64,000 nt of DNA from Hyphomicrobiaceae bacterium. Lineage in GTDB: Bacteria > Pseudomonadota > Alphaproteobacteria > Rhizobiales > Hyphomicrobiaceae. The position numbers were made by a program, and so were the translations under genes. The notes below the pieces were generated by a model, which saw only the letters and a list, made by a program, of their open reading frames with translations, had not been told where the DNA came from and did not search any database. Position 1 is the stretch's first letter; every line of letters begins with the position of its first letter. Where the stretch lies: positions 401,001-465,000 of the forward strand of contig JALHMB010000006.1 of the NCBI GenBank assembly GCA_022844275.1, read 5' to 3'. Below, in pieces: positions 45,197 through 55,252 of the stretch.

Positions 45197-46999
45197 TCAC
45201 GCCACTTTATCCATCTTCTCCAGCTCGTCGATCATGCCTTCGATGACCGACAGGCCCTTCTTCCAGAAGTTCGGATCGGCGGCATTAAGCCCGAACGGCG
45301 CCAGCAGCTCCGTGTGATGCTTCGAGCCGCCGGCCTTGAGCATGTCGAAGTATTTCTCGACGAAGCCGGGATGCGCCTCCTGATAGAGCCCGTAGAGTGA
45401 ATTCACGAGACAGTCACCGAACGCGTACGCATACACGTAGAACGGCGAATGAATGAAGTGCGGGATGTACGACCAGTAGACCTCATATCCCGGCTTCAGC
45501 TCGATCGCAGGGCCGAGGCTCTCACCCTGCACCGACATCCACAACTCGCCGAGCTTGTCCGCGGTCAGCTCGCCTTCGCGGCGTGCTTCGTGCACCTTGC
45601 GCTCGAAGGAATAGAACGCGATCTGGCGCACGACCGTATTGATCATGTCCTCGACCTTCTGCGCGATCAGCGCCTTGCGCTCGCGCGGGTTGGTGGTCGC
45701 AGCCAGCAACGCGCGGAAGGTCAGCATCTCGCCGAACACAGACGCCGTTTCCGCAAGCGTCAGCGGCGTCGGCGCAAGCAGCGGACCCTGCGGCGCGGCC
45801 AGCACCTGATGCACGCCGTGGCCGAGCTCGTGCGCGAGCGTCATTACATCGCGCGGCTTGCCCTGGTAGTTGAGCAGGATGTAGGGGTGCGCCGAGGGCG
45901 TCGTCGGATGCGAGAAGGCACCTGAAGCCTTGCCCTCGCGCACCGGGGCGTCGATCCAACCCTTGTTGAAGAACGGTTGCGCGATCTCGGCCATGCGCGG
46001 CGAGAAGCCGGCATAGGCATCGAGCACGATCCGCTCCGCATCCTTCCACGCGTAGACCTGATCGGGCTTGTCGGGCAGCGGCGCATTGCGGTCCCAGTGC
46101 GCGAGCTTGTCCATGCCGAGCCAGCGCGCCTTCATGGTGTAGTAGCGGTGCGAGATGCGTGGATAGGCCTCGCGCACGGCGCTGACCAGCGCATCGACAA
46201 CCTCCGCCTCGACGCGGTTCGCGAGATGGCGCGAGTCCGCGACATCCTTGTAGCCGCGCCAGCGGTCCGAGATCTCCTTGTCCTTCGCGAGCGTGTTCGT
46301 GATGAGCGTGAAGAGGCGGATGTTGTCCTTGAAGACCTTGGCCAGCGCTTCGGCAGCAGCCTGACGCCGGGCGGTGTCCGGATGCATGAGCAGGTTGAGC
46401 GTCGGCTCGATGCTCAGCGGTTTCGGCTCACCTTCGACCTCGAAGCGCAGCGCCGCCATGGTCTCATTGAAGAGCCGGTCCCAGGCAGCCCGCGACGTCG
46501 CCGCCTTCTCGACGAAGAGACGCTCGAGCTGCTCCTCGAGCTGATAGGGCTTTTCCTTGCGCAGGTCGGCGAACCACGGGGCATAGCGCGCGAGATCGGG
46601 ATGCTTCAGCGCGGCGTCGAGGACGGCATCATCGATCTGGTTCATTTCCAGCTCGAAGAAGACAAGCTCGGTCGAGATCGCCGTGATCTTCGTCTGCATG
46701 TCGCCGAAGAATTTCGCACGCTCGCCGTCCGAAGTATCGGCGTAATAGAGAAGCCCGGAGTACGAGGCGATGCGGCCGATCACGTCGGCGAGCTTCTCGT
46801 AGGCCTTCACGGCCACCGCGAGCGCTGCGCCGTCGCGGCTGAGCGCCGCGAGCTTACCCTGGTAGGTCGTGCGGATGCGTTTGGCCTCGTCGGCAGCCCA
46901 CGAGAGATCGCGCTTCAGCTCGGCCGAGTCGGTCCCCGGATAGAGGTCGCGCAGGTCCCATTCCGGCATCGGGCCGAGGGCGGCGTCACTGGTGCTCAT
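45197..46999 (-). CDS. pepF: Oligoendopeptidase F (M3 family)
   Basis: A 600-residue cytoplasmic zinc peptidase of the M3B group. The active-site motif is LAHELGHGVHQ (HExxH, around residue 390), with the further ligand in LAETASVFGEML. The N-terminal helical part (WDLRDLYPGTDSAELKRDL) and the C-terminal HFIHSPFYVYAYAFGDCLVNSLY complete the fold. It degrades short peptides. The start is the ATG at 46999 behind GGGAG; the extra 29 codons upstream are rejected. Confidence 0.94.
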   Translation of the reverse strand: MSTSDAALGPMPEWDLRDLYPGTDSAELKRDLSWAADEAKRIRTTYQGKLAALSRDGAALAVAVKAYEKLADVIGRIASYSGLLYYADTSDGERAKFFGDMQTKITAISTELVFFELEMNQIDDAVLDAALKHPDLARYAPWFADLRKEKPYQLEEQLERLFVEKAATSRAAWDRLFNETMAALRFEVEGEPKPLSIEPTLNLLMHPDTARRQAAAEALAKVFKDNIRLFTLITNTLAKDKEISDRWRGYKDVADSRHLANRVEAEVVDALVSAVREAYPRISHRYYTMKARWLGMDKLAHWDRNAPLPDKPDQVYAWKDAERIVLDAYAGFSPRMAEIAQPFFNKGWIDAPVREGKASGAFSHPTTPSAHPYILLNYQGKPRDVMTLAHELGHGVHQVLAAPQGPLLAPTPLTLAETASVFGEMLTFRALLAATTNPRERKALIAQKVEDMINTVVRQIAFYSFERKVHEARREGELTADKLGELWMSVQGESLGPAIELKPGYEVYWSYIPHFIHSPFYVYAYAFGDCLVNSLYGLYQEAHPGFVEKYFDMLKAGGSKHHTELLAPFGLNAADPNFWKKGLSVIEGMIDELEKMDKVA

Positions 47000-47337
47000 G
47001 AGCGGTCTCCCGAATCTGGTTGCCGTCTTGCTTATCAACATTGTCGCATGGAGCGGCGCTGGCAAGGCATGGCGCTCCCGCGGCATTCTGGCCCGATCGC
47101 GGACCTGCGGGATTTGAGTTGTATTTCAAGCGCCTCACCTGATGCCGCACCGCGTGGGATCAGAACGTGACGGAAAAAATTCAAAAGCGAGCGTTTCGCA
47201 ACGATCCATTTACCCCAGTCGGGCACTCTCGCCCGGTGAGTAAGCCGCTCCTGAGCAACTGTTCGAAAATGGGGCCTGCCCCCGAACGGTGCTTCTGACT
47301 GGCCTACGTGTCCCGTATTGTTGCGTGAGTATGCCTC
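47000..47337. other. 338-base divergent intergenic region with a leader hairpin
   Basis: This lies between pepF (leftward) and the sigma-54 activator gene (rightward). No credible gene is present. A compound hairpin, GTTCG (47261-47265) with CGAAC (47283-47287) and an inner GGGG/CCCC stem (47271-47274, 47279-47282), lies about 50 bases before the regulator start and could be part of its leader. I find no clear promoter consensus. Confidence 0.55.
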
Positions 47338-48843
47338 ATGACCAAGCGCGTCCTCGTCGTCGATGACGACCCCGCCCAGCGCCGCATCCTTGAAGAGATG
47401 ATCAAGCGGTTGGGCTATGACGCCCGTACCGCGCAGGGCGGCGAGCACGCCCTCCAGATCCTCGAAGGCCCGGAAGGCCCCTCGATCTCGCTCGTTCTGC
47501 TCGACCTCGTGATGCCCGGCACGGACGGCATGACGGTCCTCGAGCGCCTTGGCTCCAAGCCCGGCACACCGCCGATCATCGTGCAGACCGCCAACGGCTC
47601 GATCGACGCCGCCATCGGTGCCATGCGCGCCGGCGCCGCCGACTTCGTCGTCAAGCCCGCGAGCCAGGAGCGCCTCGACGTCTCCATTAAGAGCGCGCTC
47701 AAGATCGAAGCCCTGCAGGGCGAGATCACGCGCATCAAGAAGAAGGTCGAGGGAACGCTCTCCTTCAACGATCTAGTGATGCGCGGCGACGTCATGAACA
47801 AGGTCGTCGCGCTCGGTCGTCGTGCGGCTGCGTCCAATATTCCGGTCCTGATCGAAGGCGAGTCCGGTGTCGGCAAGGAGCTGATCGCCCGCGCCATCCA
47901 GGGCGAGAGCGAGCGCGCCGGTAGACCGTTCGTCACCGTCAACTGCGGCGCCATCCCCGAGAACCTCGTCGAGAGCATTCTCTTCGGTCACGAGAGGGGC
48001 TCGTTCACCGGCGCCGTCGACAAGCGCATCGGCAAGTTCCAGGAGGCCGACGGCGGCACGCTCTTCCTCGACGAGGTCGGCGAGCTCCCACTCGATGCCC
48101 AGGTCAAGCTGCTGCGCGCGCTGCAGGAAGGCGAGATCGACCCCGTCGGTTCGAAGAAGAGCGTCAAGGTCAACTTCCGCCTGATCTCGGCGACGAACCG
48201 CGACATGATCCAGCTCGTCAAGGACGGCCGGTTCCGCGAGGATCTCTACTACCGCCTCAATGTCTTTCCCATCGTCGTGCCGCCGCTGCGCGAGCGCATT
48301 GGCGACGTGCCGGAGCTCGCGCGCTATTTCCTCGCACGCTTCGCGGCCGAGGAAGGCAAGCGGATTACCGCGATCAGCAGCGACGCCATGAATATGCTGG
48401 TGAGCTACGCTTGGCCGGGCAATGTCCGTCAGCTCGAGAACGCGGTCTTCCGCGCTGTCGTGCTCGCCGATAAGAGCGAGCTCACCGTCGATGAGTTCCC
48501 GCAGATCGCCGCGCACGTCGAAGGCTTCCGTGCCGAGATGCCGGACGCGCCCGAATACGTGGACCCGCATCCGGCCTACACCGGTCCGGCGCTGCTCGGC
48601 GCCGAGGACAGCATCCCGCGCACCATCGAAGTGTCGCGCGAGTCCGGCAAGGGTGCACTCGGCATTCCGGCCATCGACGACAGCGGCGAGATCCGCTCGC
48701 TCGAGGCCATGGAAGCGGACATGATCCGCCTCGCGCTCGGCCGCTATCGCGGACATATGACGGAAGTGGCAAAACGCCTGAACATCGGTCGCTCGACGCT
48801 CTATCGGAAGATGCGGGACTATGGCCTCGAAGGCCGCATGTGA
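47338..48843 (+). CDS. Sigma-54-dependent response regulator (NtrC/DctD type)
   Basis: A 501-residue three-domain activator. Receiver: acidic pocket VVDDD at 8-11, phospho-acceptor Asp56 in [11 protein letters not shown], Lys106. AAA+ domain: Walker A GESGVGKE at 174-181, then GSFTGA at 221-226 where GAFTGA is usual, Walker [14 protein letters not shown], and arginine-finger [15 protein letters not shown]-terminal Fis-type helix-turn-helix: [23 protein letters not shown]. It would drive transcription by sigma-54 RNA polymerase. No sensor kinase is adjacent, so it is an orphan here; the targets are unknown. A terminator follows. Confidence 0.93.
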   Translation: MTKRVLVVDDDPAQRRILEEMIKRLGYDARTAQGGEHALQILEGPEGPSISLVLLDLVMPGTDGMTVLERLGSKPGTPPIIVQTANGSIDAAIGAMRAGAADFVVKPASQERLDVSIKSALKIEALQGEITRIKKKVEGTLSFNDLVMRGDVMNKVVALGRRAAASNIPVLIEGESGVGKELIARAIQGESERAGRPFVTVNCGAIPENLVESILFGHERGSFTGAVDKRIGKFQEADGGTLFLDEVGELPLDAQVKLLRALQEGEIDPVGSKKSVKVNFRLISATNRDMIQLVKDGRFREDLYYRLNVFPIVVPPLRERIGDVPELARYFLARFAAEEGKRITAISSDAMNMLVSYAWPGNVRQLENAVFRAVVLADKSELTVDEFPQIAAHVEGFRAEMPDAPEYVDPHPAYTGPALLGAEDSIPRTIEVSRESGKGALGIPAIDDSGEIRSLEAMEADMIRLALGRYRGHMTEVAKRLNIGRSTLYRKMRDYGLEGRM

Positions 48844-48880
48844 CGCGACGCGCGGAACACTTCTGACTGAAAAATCATCA

Positions 48881-48903
48881 CGGCCGGGCCTCGCGCCCGG
48901 CCG
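48881..48903 (+). terminator. Terminator hairpin after the response regulator gene
   Basis: A perfect 9-bp stem, CGGCCGGGC with GCCCGGCCG, loop CTCGC, 38 bases after the stop codon. It is followed by only two T residues, so it may be a weak or Rho-assisted terminator. Confidence 0.6.
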
Positions 48904-49004
48904 TTGCACTATTCGTATGTCTATACTTCCAATTCGTGCCGTCTTGTGTTCGCGCTCCGGGCCGCTAAGGTTCCGGCGGCAGTACTCAATTTGGAGAGCA
49001 AGCT

Positions 49005-49301
49005 ATGGCCAAGGGATACTGGATCGCACACGTTAGGGTACGCGACCCCGAGCGCTATAAGGACTACGTCGCCGCAAATGCGGTCGCCTTCAAGAAGTAC
49101 AATGCACGCTTCATCATTCGCGGCGGAAAATTCGAGCAACGCGCGGGGGCGAATAACGGCGATCGCCACGTCGTCATCGAGTTCGAAAGCTACGATGTCG
49201 CCCGTGCCTGTTATGACAGCGCAGAGTATAAGGCCGCCGCAGCAATCCGCGACGAAGCTGCGGACGCCACTGTCGTGATCGTCGAAGGCTACGACGGCTA
49301 G
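49005..49301 (+). CDS. DUF1330 domain protein
   Basis: A 98-residue single-domain protein with a ferredoxin-like (dimeric alpha/beta barrel) fold. The pattern KGYWIAHVRVRDPERYKDYV, then ARFIIRGGKFEQ and RHVVIEFESYDVARACYDSAEY, is typical of DUF1330. The family is widespread, probably forms dimers and has no firm function. It has its own ribosome site (TTGGAGAG) and follows the regulator terminator, so it is probably transcribed alone or with pssA, which begins 60 bases after its stop. Confidence 0.88.
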   Translation: MAKGYWIAHVRVRDPERYKDYVAANAVAFKKYNARFIIRGGKFEQRAGANNGDRHVVIEFESYDVARACYDSAEYKAAAAIRDEAADATVVIVEGYDG

Positions 49302-49309
49302 TGACAACC

Positions 49310-49339
49310 CCCTCTCCCCGTCCTCACGGTGAGAGAGGG
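49310..49339. repeat. Degenerate fragment of the GC-rich palindromic repeat
   Basis: CCCTCTC (49310-49316) pairs with GAGAGGG (49333-49339); the inner part CCCGTCCTCACGGTGA is a damaged version of the first hairpin of the copies at 23504 and 45045. It sits between the DUF1330 stop and the probable pssA start, only 21 bases upstream of the latter. Confidence 0.65.
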
Positions 49340-49360
49340 AAGAGATGCAGGAGCACAGCT

Positions 49361-50329
49361 TTGATCGAGGACGACGAGCCATATCGCGATGCGGGCCGGG
49401 ATCTGGGATTGCGCCGGCGCCGACGCCTGCTCTTTCGCGATCGCAAGATCCCGGTGCGGATGCTGGTGCCGAATTTCTTCACGCTGCTGAGCCTCTGTGC
49501 CGGCGTGACGGCAATCCGCATGGCCATCGAGCATCGCTTCGAGCTCGCCATCGGCCTCATCGTGATCGCCGCCATCCTCGATGGCGTCGATGGCCGGCTC
49601 GCGCGCGCCCTCAAGGCGCAATCGCGTTTTGGCGCCGAGCTCGACAGCCTCGCCGACTTCATCAATTTCGGCGTCGCGCCGGCCATCGTCCTCTTCACAT
49701 GGGGCCTGACCAGCCTAAAGAACTTCGGGTGGATCGCTGTGCTGCTTTTCGCTTGCGCCATGGGCTTGAGGCTTGCGCGCTTCAATTCCATGCTCGAGGT
49801 GGACAAGCCGAAGTGGCAATCGAACTACTTCACCGGAATGCCGGCGCCGGCGGGTGCAATCACCGTCCTGCTGCCTTTCTACCTCAATGGCCTCGGCTTG
49901 GTCGAGGTTCGCGACTACCCACAGCTGATCGCGCTCTACACGTTGCTCATGGCATTCCTGCTCGTCTCCACCATACCGACGTTCTCGGGCAAGCTCATGG
50001 GCGAGCGTATCCGCGGCGAGCTCATTCTACCGATCATGACGGCGGCGGCCGCGCTGGTAGGCCTGCTGGCGACATACCCCTACGGCACGCTTACGGTGCT
50101 CACAATCGCCTATCTCGCAGTGATCCCGCTGGGTTATCGGCGCTACCAGAAGCAACAGCGGGAGTGGGACCGCGCCCATCCGACCGAGGTTGCGAAGGAG
50201 GCCACACCGGGCGCCGTGGCTGCACCTTCGGGCGCACCATCATCGGGCGTGCAGACTTCAAACACGCGGACGCCACCGGTCGCGGCGAACGATGCCGATC
50301 CAGCAGACGTGAAGCGCGGATCACCCTGA
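49361..50329 (+). CDS. pssA: CDP-diacylglycerol-serine O-phosphatidyltransferase
   Basis: A 322-residue multi-helix CDP-alcohol phosphatidyltransferase of the long bacterial PssA type. The catalytic motif DGxxAR-x8-G-x3-D-x3-D is present (LDGVDGRLARAL and then FGAELDSLAD), preceded by PNFFTLLSLCAGVTAI. It makes phosphatidylserine, the precursor of phosphatidylethanolamine; the decarboxylase gene psd is not adjacent. The long low-complexity C-terminal tail is hydrophilic. TTG at 49361 is chosen because AGGAG lies seven bases upstream; a GTG at 49301 would read through repeat-derived sequence. Confidence 0.87.
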   Translation: MIEDDEPYRDAGRDLGLRRRRRLLFRDRKIPVRMLVPNFFTLLSLCAGVTAIRMAIEHRFELAIGLIVIAAILDGVDGRLARALKAQSRFGAELDSLADFINFGVAPAIVLFTWGLTSLKNFGWIAVLLFACAMGLRLARFNSMLEVDKPKWQSNYFTGMPAPAGAITVLLPFYLNGLGLVEVRDYPQLIALYTLLMAFLLVSTIPTFSGKLMGERIRGELILPIMTAAAALVGLLATYPYGTLTVLTIAYLAVIPLGYRRYQKQQREWDRAHPTEVAKEATPGAVAAPSGAPSSGVQTSNTRTPPVAANDADPADVKRGSP

Positions 50330-50389
50330 GAGCGGTCGTGTTTCAGCCCAAGGTCCGCTCCGGGCCAACAACGGACGTCCGAAGTGGCC

Positions 50390-53300
50390 CTATCTTAGTG
50401 CGGCGCCGATCACATCAACCAGGTCGTCTTCCGTGAACGGCTTCAAGATAACTCGCAGGTCGTTTAACTCTTCCAGAAGGTCGAGATTACGATGGCCGGT
50501 CATGAGAACGACTGGCAAAGTTGGCCGCGTCGCGCGGATCGCTTTCGCAAGTTCACTGCCGCTCATTTCAGGCATGGCGAAGTCCGCGAGGACGAGGTCG
50601 ATTGCCTGATTTCCTGCGAGCAGCCGGAGCGCCTCAGTGGCGCTCTGCGCCGACGCCGTTGCATATCCGAGAAAATCGAGCATTCTGACCGTGGACTTGA
50701 GGACAGCCTTGTCATCATCCACGACCAAAATAAGCAATCTCTTGGAAGTCTGCGGACGGTTGCTCGCATCAACGACGTGCGCTTGGTCATCAGCAACGTC
50801 GACCGCAGCGCGCGGCAAGAAGATCGTGACCGCAGTGCCTTGGCCGAGGCGTGTCTCGATACGCACGCCGCCACCGGATTGTTTGGCAAAACCGAAGATT
50901 TGCGCCAATCCGAGGCCTGAACCCTTTCCCGGTTCTTTCGTCGTGAAGAAGGGCTCGAACACACGTGGCAGCACCTCGTCTGGGATACCGATGCCGGTAT
51001 CCTTGACGGCGAGCGCCACGTATTCCCCCGGCGACGGCTCTTCCGGCCGGAAGGACGCGCTTTCGATGATGGTGTTGAACGTCTCGAGAGTGAGCGTGCC
51101 GCCCGGCTGCATCGCATCCCTGGCGTTGATGGCAAGGTTGAGGACGATCATCTCGATCTGGTTTGGATCGACCAAAGCAGGCCAGAGATCCGGAGCAAAC
51201 GTCGTTTTGAGTTGCAACGTGCCGCCCAAGGTGACCCTGAGCATATTGACCATCCCGACGAGCTTGCTGTTGAGATCGACCTCGTGGGGTTCAAGCCGCT
51301 GTTGCCGCGAAAAGGCAAGGAGTTGCGCAATGAGCTTCGCGCCGCGCTCAGCAGCGGTCCGGATCAATTCGATGCCTTCCTGATCGTCAGGTCTTTGGGA
51401 AAGCAGACGCGCATTGGTGAGCACGACACTGAGCAGGTTGTTGAAATCATGCGCCACGCCTGACGTGATCTGCCCAACCGCTTCGAGCCGCTGCAACTGC
51501 TGGACCTCGGCTTCGGCGATCTGCCGTTTCTCGATCTGAGAGCGCAGCGCGTTATTGGCGTCTTCCAGCTCCCGCGTTCGGTCTTCGACGCGGCGCTCGA
51601 GCCTTTTCTCAATACGTTTTCGGTCGGTGACATCGATCATGACGCCATAAGACCAAACGGGCTTGCCATTTTCGAACAGCGTCTGGCTACGGGTCGCGAT
51701 CCAACGCTCTTTGCCGTCGTATCCGAGCACCCGATATTCCACGTCGTAAAGACCGTCACCCTGCGGTTCGATGCTCCGTTGAACGGCAGCCTCGACGGCA
51801 CCCAGATCGTCCGGATGCACTGCAGCCCGCCAGGTGTCGTAATCCACGGTCGTATCCGCCGGAAGACCCCACATCGCCCGGCACTTTTCGTCCCATTTCT
51901 TCTCATTCGTTTGAGGGTTCCAGGAATAGCGGCCCAATTCCACCAAATCGACCGCAGCCTTTAGCCGCGCTTCGCTCTCGCGCAAGGCCGCTTCGGTTTG
52001 CGCCCGCTCGAACAGGTCGGCCACTTCCCGGGCCAGCACATCGAAGCGGCTGAAATCATCCTTGCTGGGCTCGCGCGGCTCCCGCCAATGGGTCGAGACC
52101 ATGCCGAGCGCGCGGCCGCTGCGAGACCGCAACGGCGTCGACTGGACGGCGCGCAAGTTGGAGAGGCGGTAGGCCTCCAGGTCCTCGGTCCCCGAGATGA
52201 AGGCGCAGGTCTCGGTGTCGCTGACGAAAATGCGCCGTCCTGTCTTCAGCGCCTCGCCGCACGTGCTCGCCGAGTTGCAGTCGACGCGATCCCAGAACGC
52301 GGCCGCGTCCGGATGAAAGCCGCGCCAGGCCAGCAGCTTCAAAATCCCCGTATCCGGCTCTAGTATCTGCATGCTCGCAGCCTGTGAGCGCATCACCACG
52401 ATGGCCGCATCGAGAATTTGCTCGTAGAAAACCTCAGGGCAGTTGGAGAGCAGCTCCAAGCTGACCTGCTGGAGCTGACGGGCGCCTTCGAGCTCTTGTC
52501 CGAGTCTGGCCTCGCTCTCGCGCAGCGTCCGTTCTGCATACAATCGCTCGGTGATGTCTCGCGCGATTATTGACGCGCCGATGACCTTGTCCTCCGTATT
52601 CTTCGAGAGCGACACTGTGACTAAAATATCTACTGGACTTCCGTCTTTACGCCGGCGAACGGTTTCGTAGGAACCAGTGCGCTCGCCTCTGCGGAGGCGC
52701 TCAAGCATTGCGGTTTCTTCGTTGTGGCGATCCGGGGGAATCAGAATCGTAGTCGGCTGGCCGATGACTTCCTCGGCCATGTAGCCTAAGATTCGCTCCG
52801 CGCCCCCGTTCCAACTGATGATTATGCCATTCAAGTCTTCGCCGAAGATTGCGTCGTGACTGGACTCGACGATGGAAGCGACTCGCCGCACCGCGTTCAG
52901 GTTGAGCCAAGTCTGATAGGCGGTCGCTGCGAAGGCGCCCAAGCTGGTCATCACGCGCAAGTCTTCCGCATCGAAGCGGCGACTGGTGTCATGCGCGACG
53001 ACCCAGATTGTGCCGACTGCTTCAGTCTTGATGTAGAAGGGAATCAGGAGCGCTTCCTCAAGAACGGGCCTGATGGGCTCCCAATAGGGGAAATCGACTT
53101 CGGGATGTGAGCATATCATCGCGGCGTCTTGGTCAAGAACCGTGCCGCATGGACCAAAGTTGCGCGGTGTTCCACCGTTCAAGTGAGGAGCCCACTGCCC
53201 GGCGATGGCGCGCCAATGAAAATTACTCTTCCCGTCCTCCTCCTCCAGGAGGCTGAGCCCGGCGGAGTGCGCGCGACATAGACCTAACGCGGTATCGGCG

Positions 53301-53503
53301 AGCTTCTGCAAGATGCCTTCGGGCGAGCTCGCCAATTCCTGCGCCAAAGCGATCAGAGCTTGGTTCTCTGTCGCGTAATCGGCCGGACGCGACGGACGCC
53401 GCCGCAACTCCTCCGCCGAGAGCATGGAACGGACATTAGGTTTGAGCTTGCGGCCAGTAGCTGTGGTGCGCTGCTTCACTTGCTTGGCTTGCACGTGAAC
53501 CAC
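50390..53503 (-). CDS. Hybrid sensor histidine kinase with GAF/PAS sensors
   Basis: A 1037-residue soluble sensor. The order by eye is: GAF-like domain (about 45-200), PAS (205-320, ERILGYMAEEVIGQP), second GAF (340-500), PAS/PAC (520-640, YDVEYRVLGYDGKERWIATRSQTLFE), coiled coil, HisKA with phospho-His in GVAHDFNN near residue 685, HATPase (NLAINARDAM, DTGIGIP, GKGSGLGLAQIFGF), and a C-terminal receiver (VVDDD, phospho-Asp in LVLADFAMPEM, KPF). No membrane helix is present, so it senses cytoplasmic cues. GTG at 53503 is taken as start, but an ATG 26 codons in is also possible. It has no adjacent output regulator. Confidence 0.9.
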   Translation of the reverse strand: MVHVQAKQVKQRTTATGRKLKPNVRSMLSAEELRRRPSRPADYATENQALIALAQELASSPEGILQKLADTALGLCRAHSAGLSLLEEEDGKSNFHWRAIAGQWAPHLNGGTPRNFGPCGTVLDQDAAMICSHPEVDFPYWEPIRPVLEEALLIPFYIKTEAVGTIWVVAHDTSRRFDAEDLRVMTSLGAFAATAYQTWLNLNAVRRVASIVESSHDAIFGEDLNGIIISWNGGAERILGYMAEEVIGQPTTILIPPDRHNEETAMLERLRRGERTGSYETVRRRKDGSPVDILVTVSLSKNTEDKVIGASIIARDITERLYAERTLRESEARLGQELEGARQLQQVSLELLSNCPEVFYEQILDAAIVVMRSQAASMQILEPDTGILKLLAWRGFHPDAAAFWDRVDCNSASTCGEALKTGRRIFVSDTETCAFISGTEDLEAYRLSNLRAVQSTPLRSRSGRALGMVSTHWREPREPSKDDFSRFDVLAREVADLFERAQTEAALRESEARLKAAVDLVELGRYSWNPQTNEKKWDEKCRAMWGLPADTTVDYDTWRAAVHPDDLGAVEAAVQRSIEPQGDGLYDVEYRVLGYDGKERWIATRSQTLFENGKPVWSYGVMIDVTDRKRIEKRLERRVEDRTRELEDANNALRSQIEKRQIAEAEVQQLQRLEAVGQITSGVAHDFNNLLSVVLTNARLLSQRPDDQEGIELIRTAAERGAKLIAQLLAFSRQQRLEPHEVDLNSKLVGMVNMLRVTLGGTLQLKTTFAPDLWPALVDPNQIEMIVLNLAINARDAMQPGGTLTLETFNTIIESASFRPEEPSPGEYVALAVKDTGIGIPDEVLPRVFEPFFTTKEPGKGSGLGLAQIFGFAKQSGGGVRIETRLGQGTAVTIFLPRAAVDVADDQAHVVDASNRPQTSKRLLILVVDDDKAVLKSTVRMLDFLGYATASAQSATEALRLLAGNQAIDLVLADFAMPEMSGSELAKAIRATRPTLPVVLMTGHRNLDLLEELNDLRVILKPFTEDDLVDVIGAALR

Positions 53504-53733
53504 CTAACACTGGGACCGCGGCCCCGAGCAGTCACATGTATCTCGGGCGGATCGCCCAACGTAACTTCAGATCATACGCGCTCTTCGTTGCATACGCAAT
53601 TCGCGTGTGGACCCTGCGCGGCAGGGCGCACCAGGTCCGTGCACAGGTTGAAGGAAGACCCAGGCACCGCGCACGTCTGTTGCAGGTCAGCGGCGTAAGA
53701 ATTTCAAACTGAGGCGCGCCGCACCCCTCCCCC

Positions 53734-55179
53734 TCACCGCGTCTCGTCAGCTGCGCGGTGATAGATGTCGTCGGTCCGCTCGATGTCGTCCTCGCCGAGA
53801 TAGCTGCCAATCTGCACCTCGATGATCTCGACCGGCACCTTGCCCGGGTTCTCGAGCCGATGCCACTGCGTCGCTATGATGTAAGCGCTCTCGTTCTCGC
53901 GCACGAGCTGCTCGTTCTCGCCGATCACCACCTTGGCCGTACCTTGCACCACCACCCAGTGCTCGGAGCGGTGATGATGGCGCTGCATGGAGAGCTTGGC
54001 GCCCGGCTTCACGTGCAGCAGCTTGACCTGAAATCGCGGCCCGATGCTCAGCGTCTCGAAGAAACCCCAGGGCCGGTAATTGCGCAGGTGCTGCTCGTGC
54101 TCACGGCGTCCCTCGCGCTTGAGCCGCGCCACGATCTTGGACACGTCCTGTGCGCGCTCCTTGTCGGCAACGAGCAGCGCATCGGGCGTGTCGACGATGA
54201 CGAGGTTCTTGACGCCGATCGCAGCGACGAGCGAGCGCTCGCTGTGCACGTAGAGGCCAGTCGAATCCTCCAGAATCGCCGTACCGCGGGCATAGTTGCC
54301 ATCGGCATCCTGTTTGGCGATCTCCCAGAGCGACGACCACGAGCCGACATCATTCCAGCCGACATCGATCGGCAGCACCGCAGCCTTCTGCGTGCGCTCC
54401 ATCACCGCATAGTCGATCGAGATGGCGGGCGCCGCGGCGAAAGCATTGCCGTCGAGGCGCAGGAAGCCCAGATCCTCGCGCGCGTTCGCAAGCGCACCCC
54501 TCGCCGCAGCGAGGATATCGGGCGCGAGGCGCTGCATCTCATCAATGAATGTGCGCGCGTGCAGCACGAAAATGCCGCTGTTCCATAGGTACGTGCCCGC
54601 GGCGACGTAGCCTTCGGCCGTCGCCTGGTCCGGCTTCTCGACGAAGGCGTCGACAGCGAGGGCGCCTGCACTGCCCTCGGCCAGCGGCGCGCCAGACCGG
54701 ATGTAGCCGTAGCCCGTGTGCGGCGATGACGGCTTGATGCCGAACAGAACGAGGCGGCCCGCCGCAGCAACCGAGCCGCCGCGCCTCACGGCATCAGCAA
54801 ATGCCGCAGGGTCGTCGATCACGTGGTCGGAGGGCATGATGACGAGAATGCCCTCGGCGTCGCGCGCGGCAACGGCAAGAGCGGCAACGGCAATGGCCGG
54901 CGCGGTATTGCGGGCGACCGGCTCGAGATAGATCGCCGCGGGCTTGATGCCGGCGCGCTCCAGTTCCTCCCGCACCAGGAAGCGATGGTCGTTGTTGCAG
55001 AGCAGGACCGGCGGCGCGAAGCCATCGGCCGGCGGCAGGCGGCGCAGCGTCGCGCCGAGAAAGCTCGGGTCGCCGTCGTCGAAGAAGCGGATGAACTGCT
55101 TCGGGTACATGGCGCGCGAAAGTGGCCAGAGGCGCGTGCCGGAACCGCCGGATAGAATGACCGGATAAAGCATTGCCAC
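53734..55179 (-). CDS. manC: Mannose-1-phosphate guanylyltransferase / mannose-6-phosphate isomerase
   Basis: A 481-residue bifunctional enzyme making GDP-mannose. The N-terminal nucleotidyltransferase has ILSGGSGTRLWPLSR and FVEKPD. The C-terminal cupin isomerase (from about residue 345) has RPWGFFETLSIGPRFQVK, KPGAKLSMQRHHHRSEHW (metal ligands) and the closing DDIERTDDIYHR. GTG at 55179 has GGAGGG seven bases upstream; an ATG two codons later is the alternative. No other GDP-sugar genes are next to it. A terminator for the upstream aminotransferase gene separates the two. Confidence 0.94.
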   Translation of the reverse strand: MAMLYPVILSGGSGTRLWPLSRAMYPKQFIRFFDDGDPSFLGATLRRLPPADGFAPPVLLCNNDHRFLVREELERAGIKPAAIYLEPVARNTAPAIAVAALAVAARDAEGILVIMPSDHVIDDPAAFADAVRRGGSVAAAGRLVLFGIKPSSPHTGYGYIRSGAPLAEGSAGALAVDAFVEKPDQATAEGYVAAGTYLWNSGIFVLHARTFIDEMQRLAPDILAAARGALANAREDLGFLRLDGNAFAAAPAISIDYAVMERTQKAAVLPIDVGWNDVGSWSSLWEIAKQDADGNYARGTAILEDSTGLYVHSERSLVAAIGVKNLVIVDTPDALLVADKERAQDVSKIVARLKREGRREHEQHLRNYRPWGFFETLSIGPRFQVKLLHVKPGAKLSMQRHHHRSEHWVVVQGTAKVVIGENEQLVRENESAYIIATQWHRLENPGKVPVEIIEVQIGSYLGEDDIERTDDIYHRAADETR

Positions 55180-55252
55180 CGCAAGTCCCTCCAGAGTTCC
55201 GACGGAATGTCGTCAATAGCGGATTCTATATACTCGGAAATGTATCAGCAAA

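Noticed and set aside
47298-47325. Possible sigma-54 promoter (TGGCC and TTGC) before the response regulator
   Set aside because: The spacing between the GG and GC elements is about 10 bases too long.
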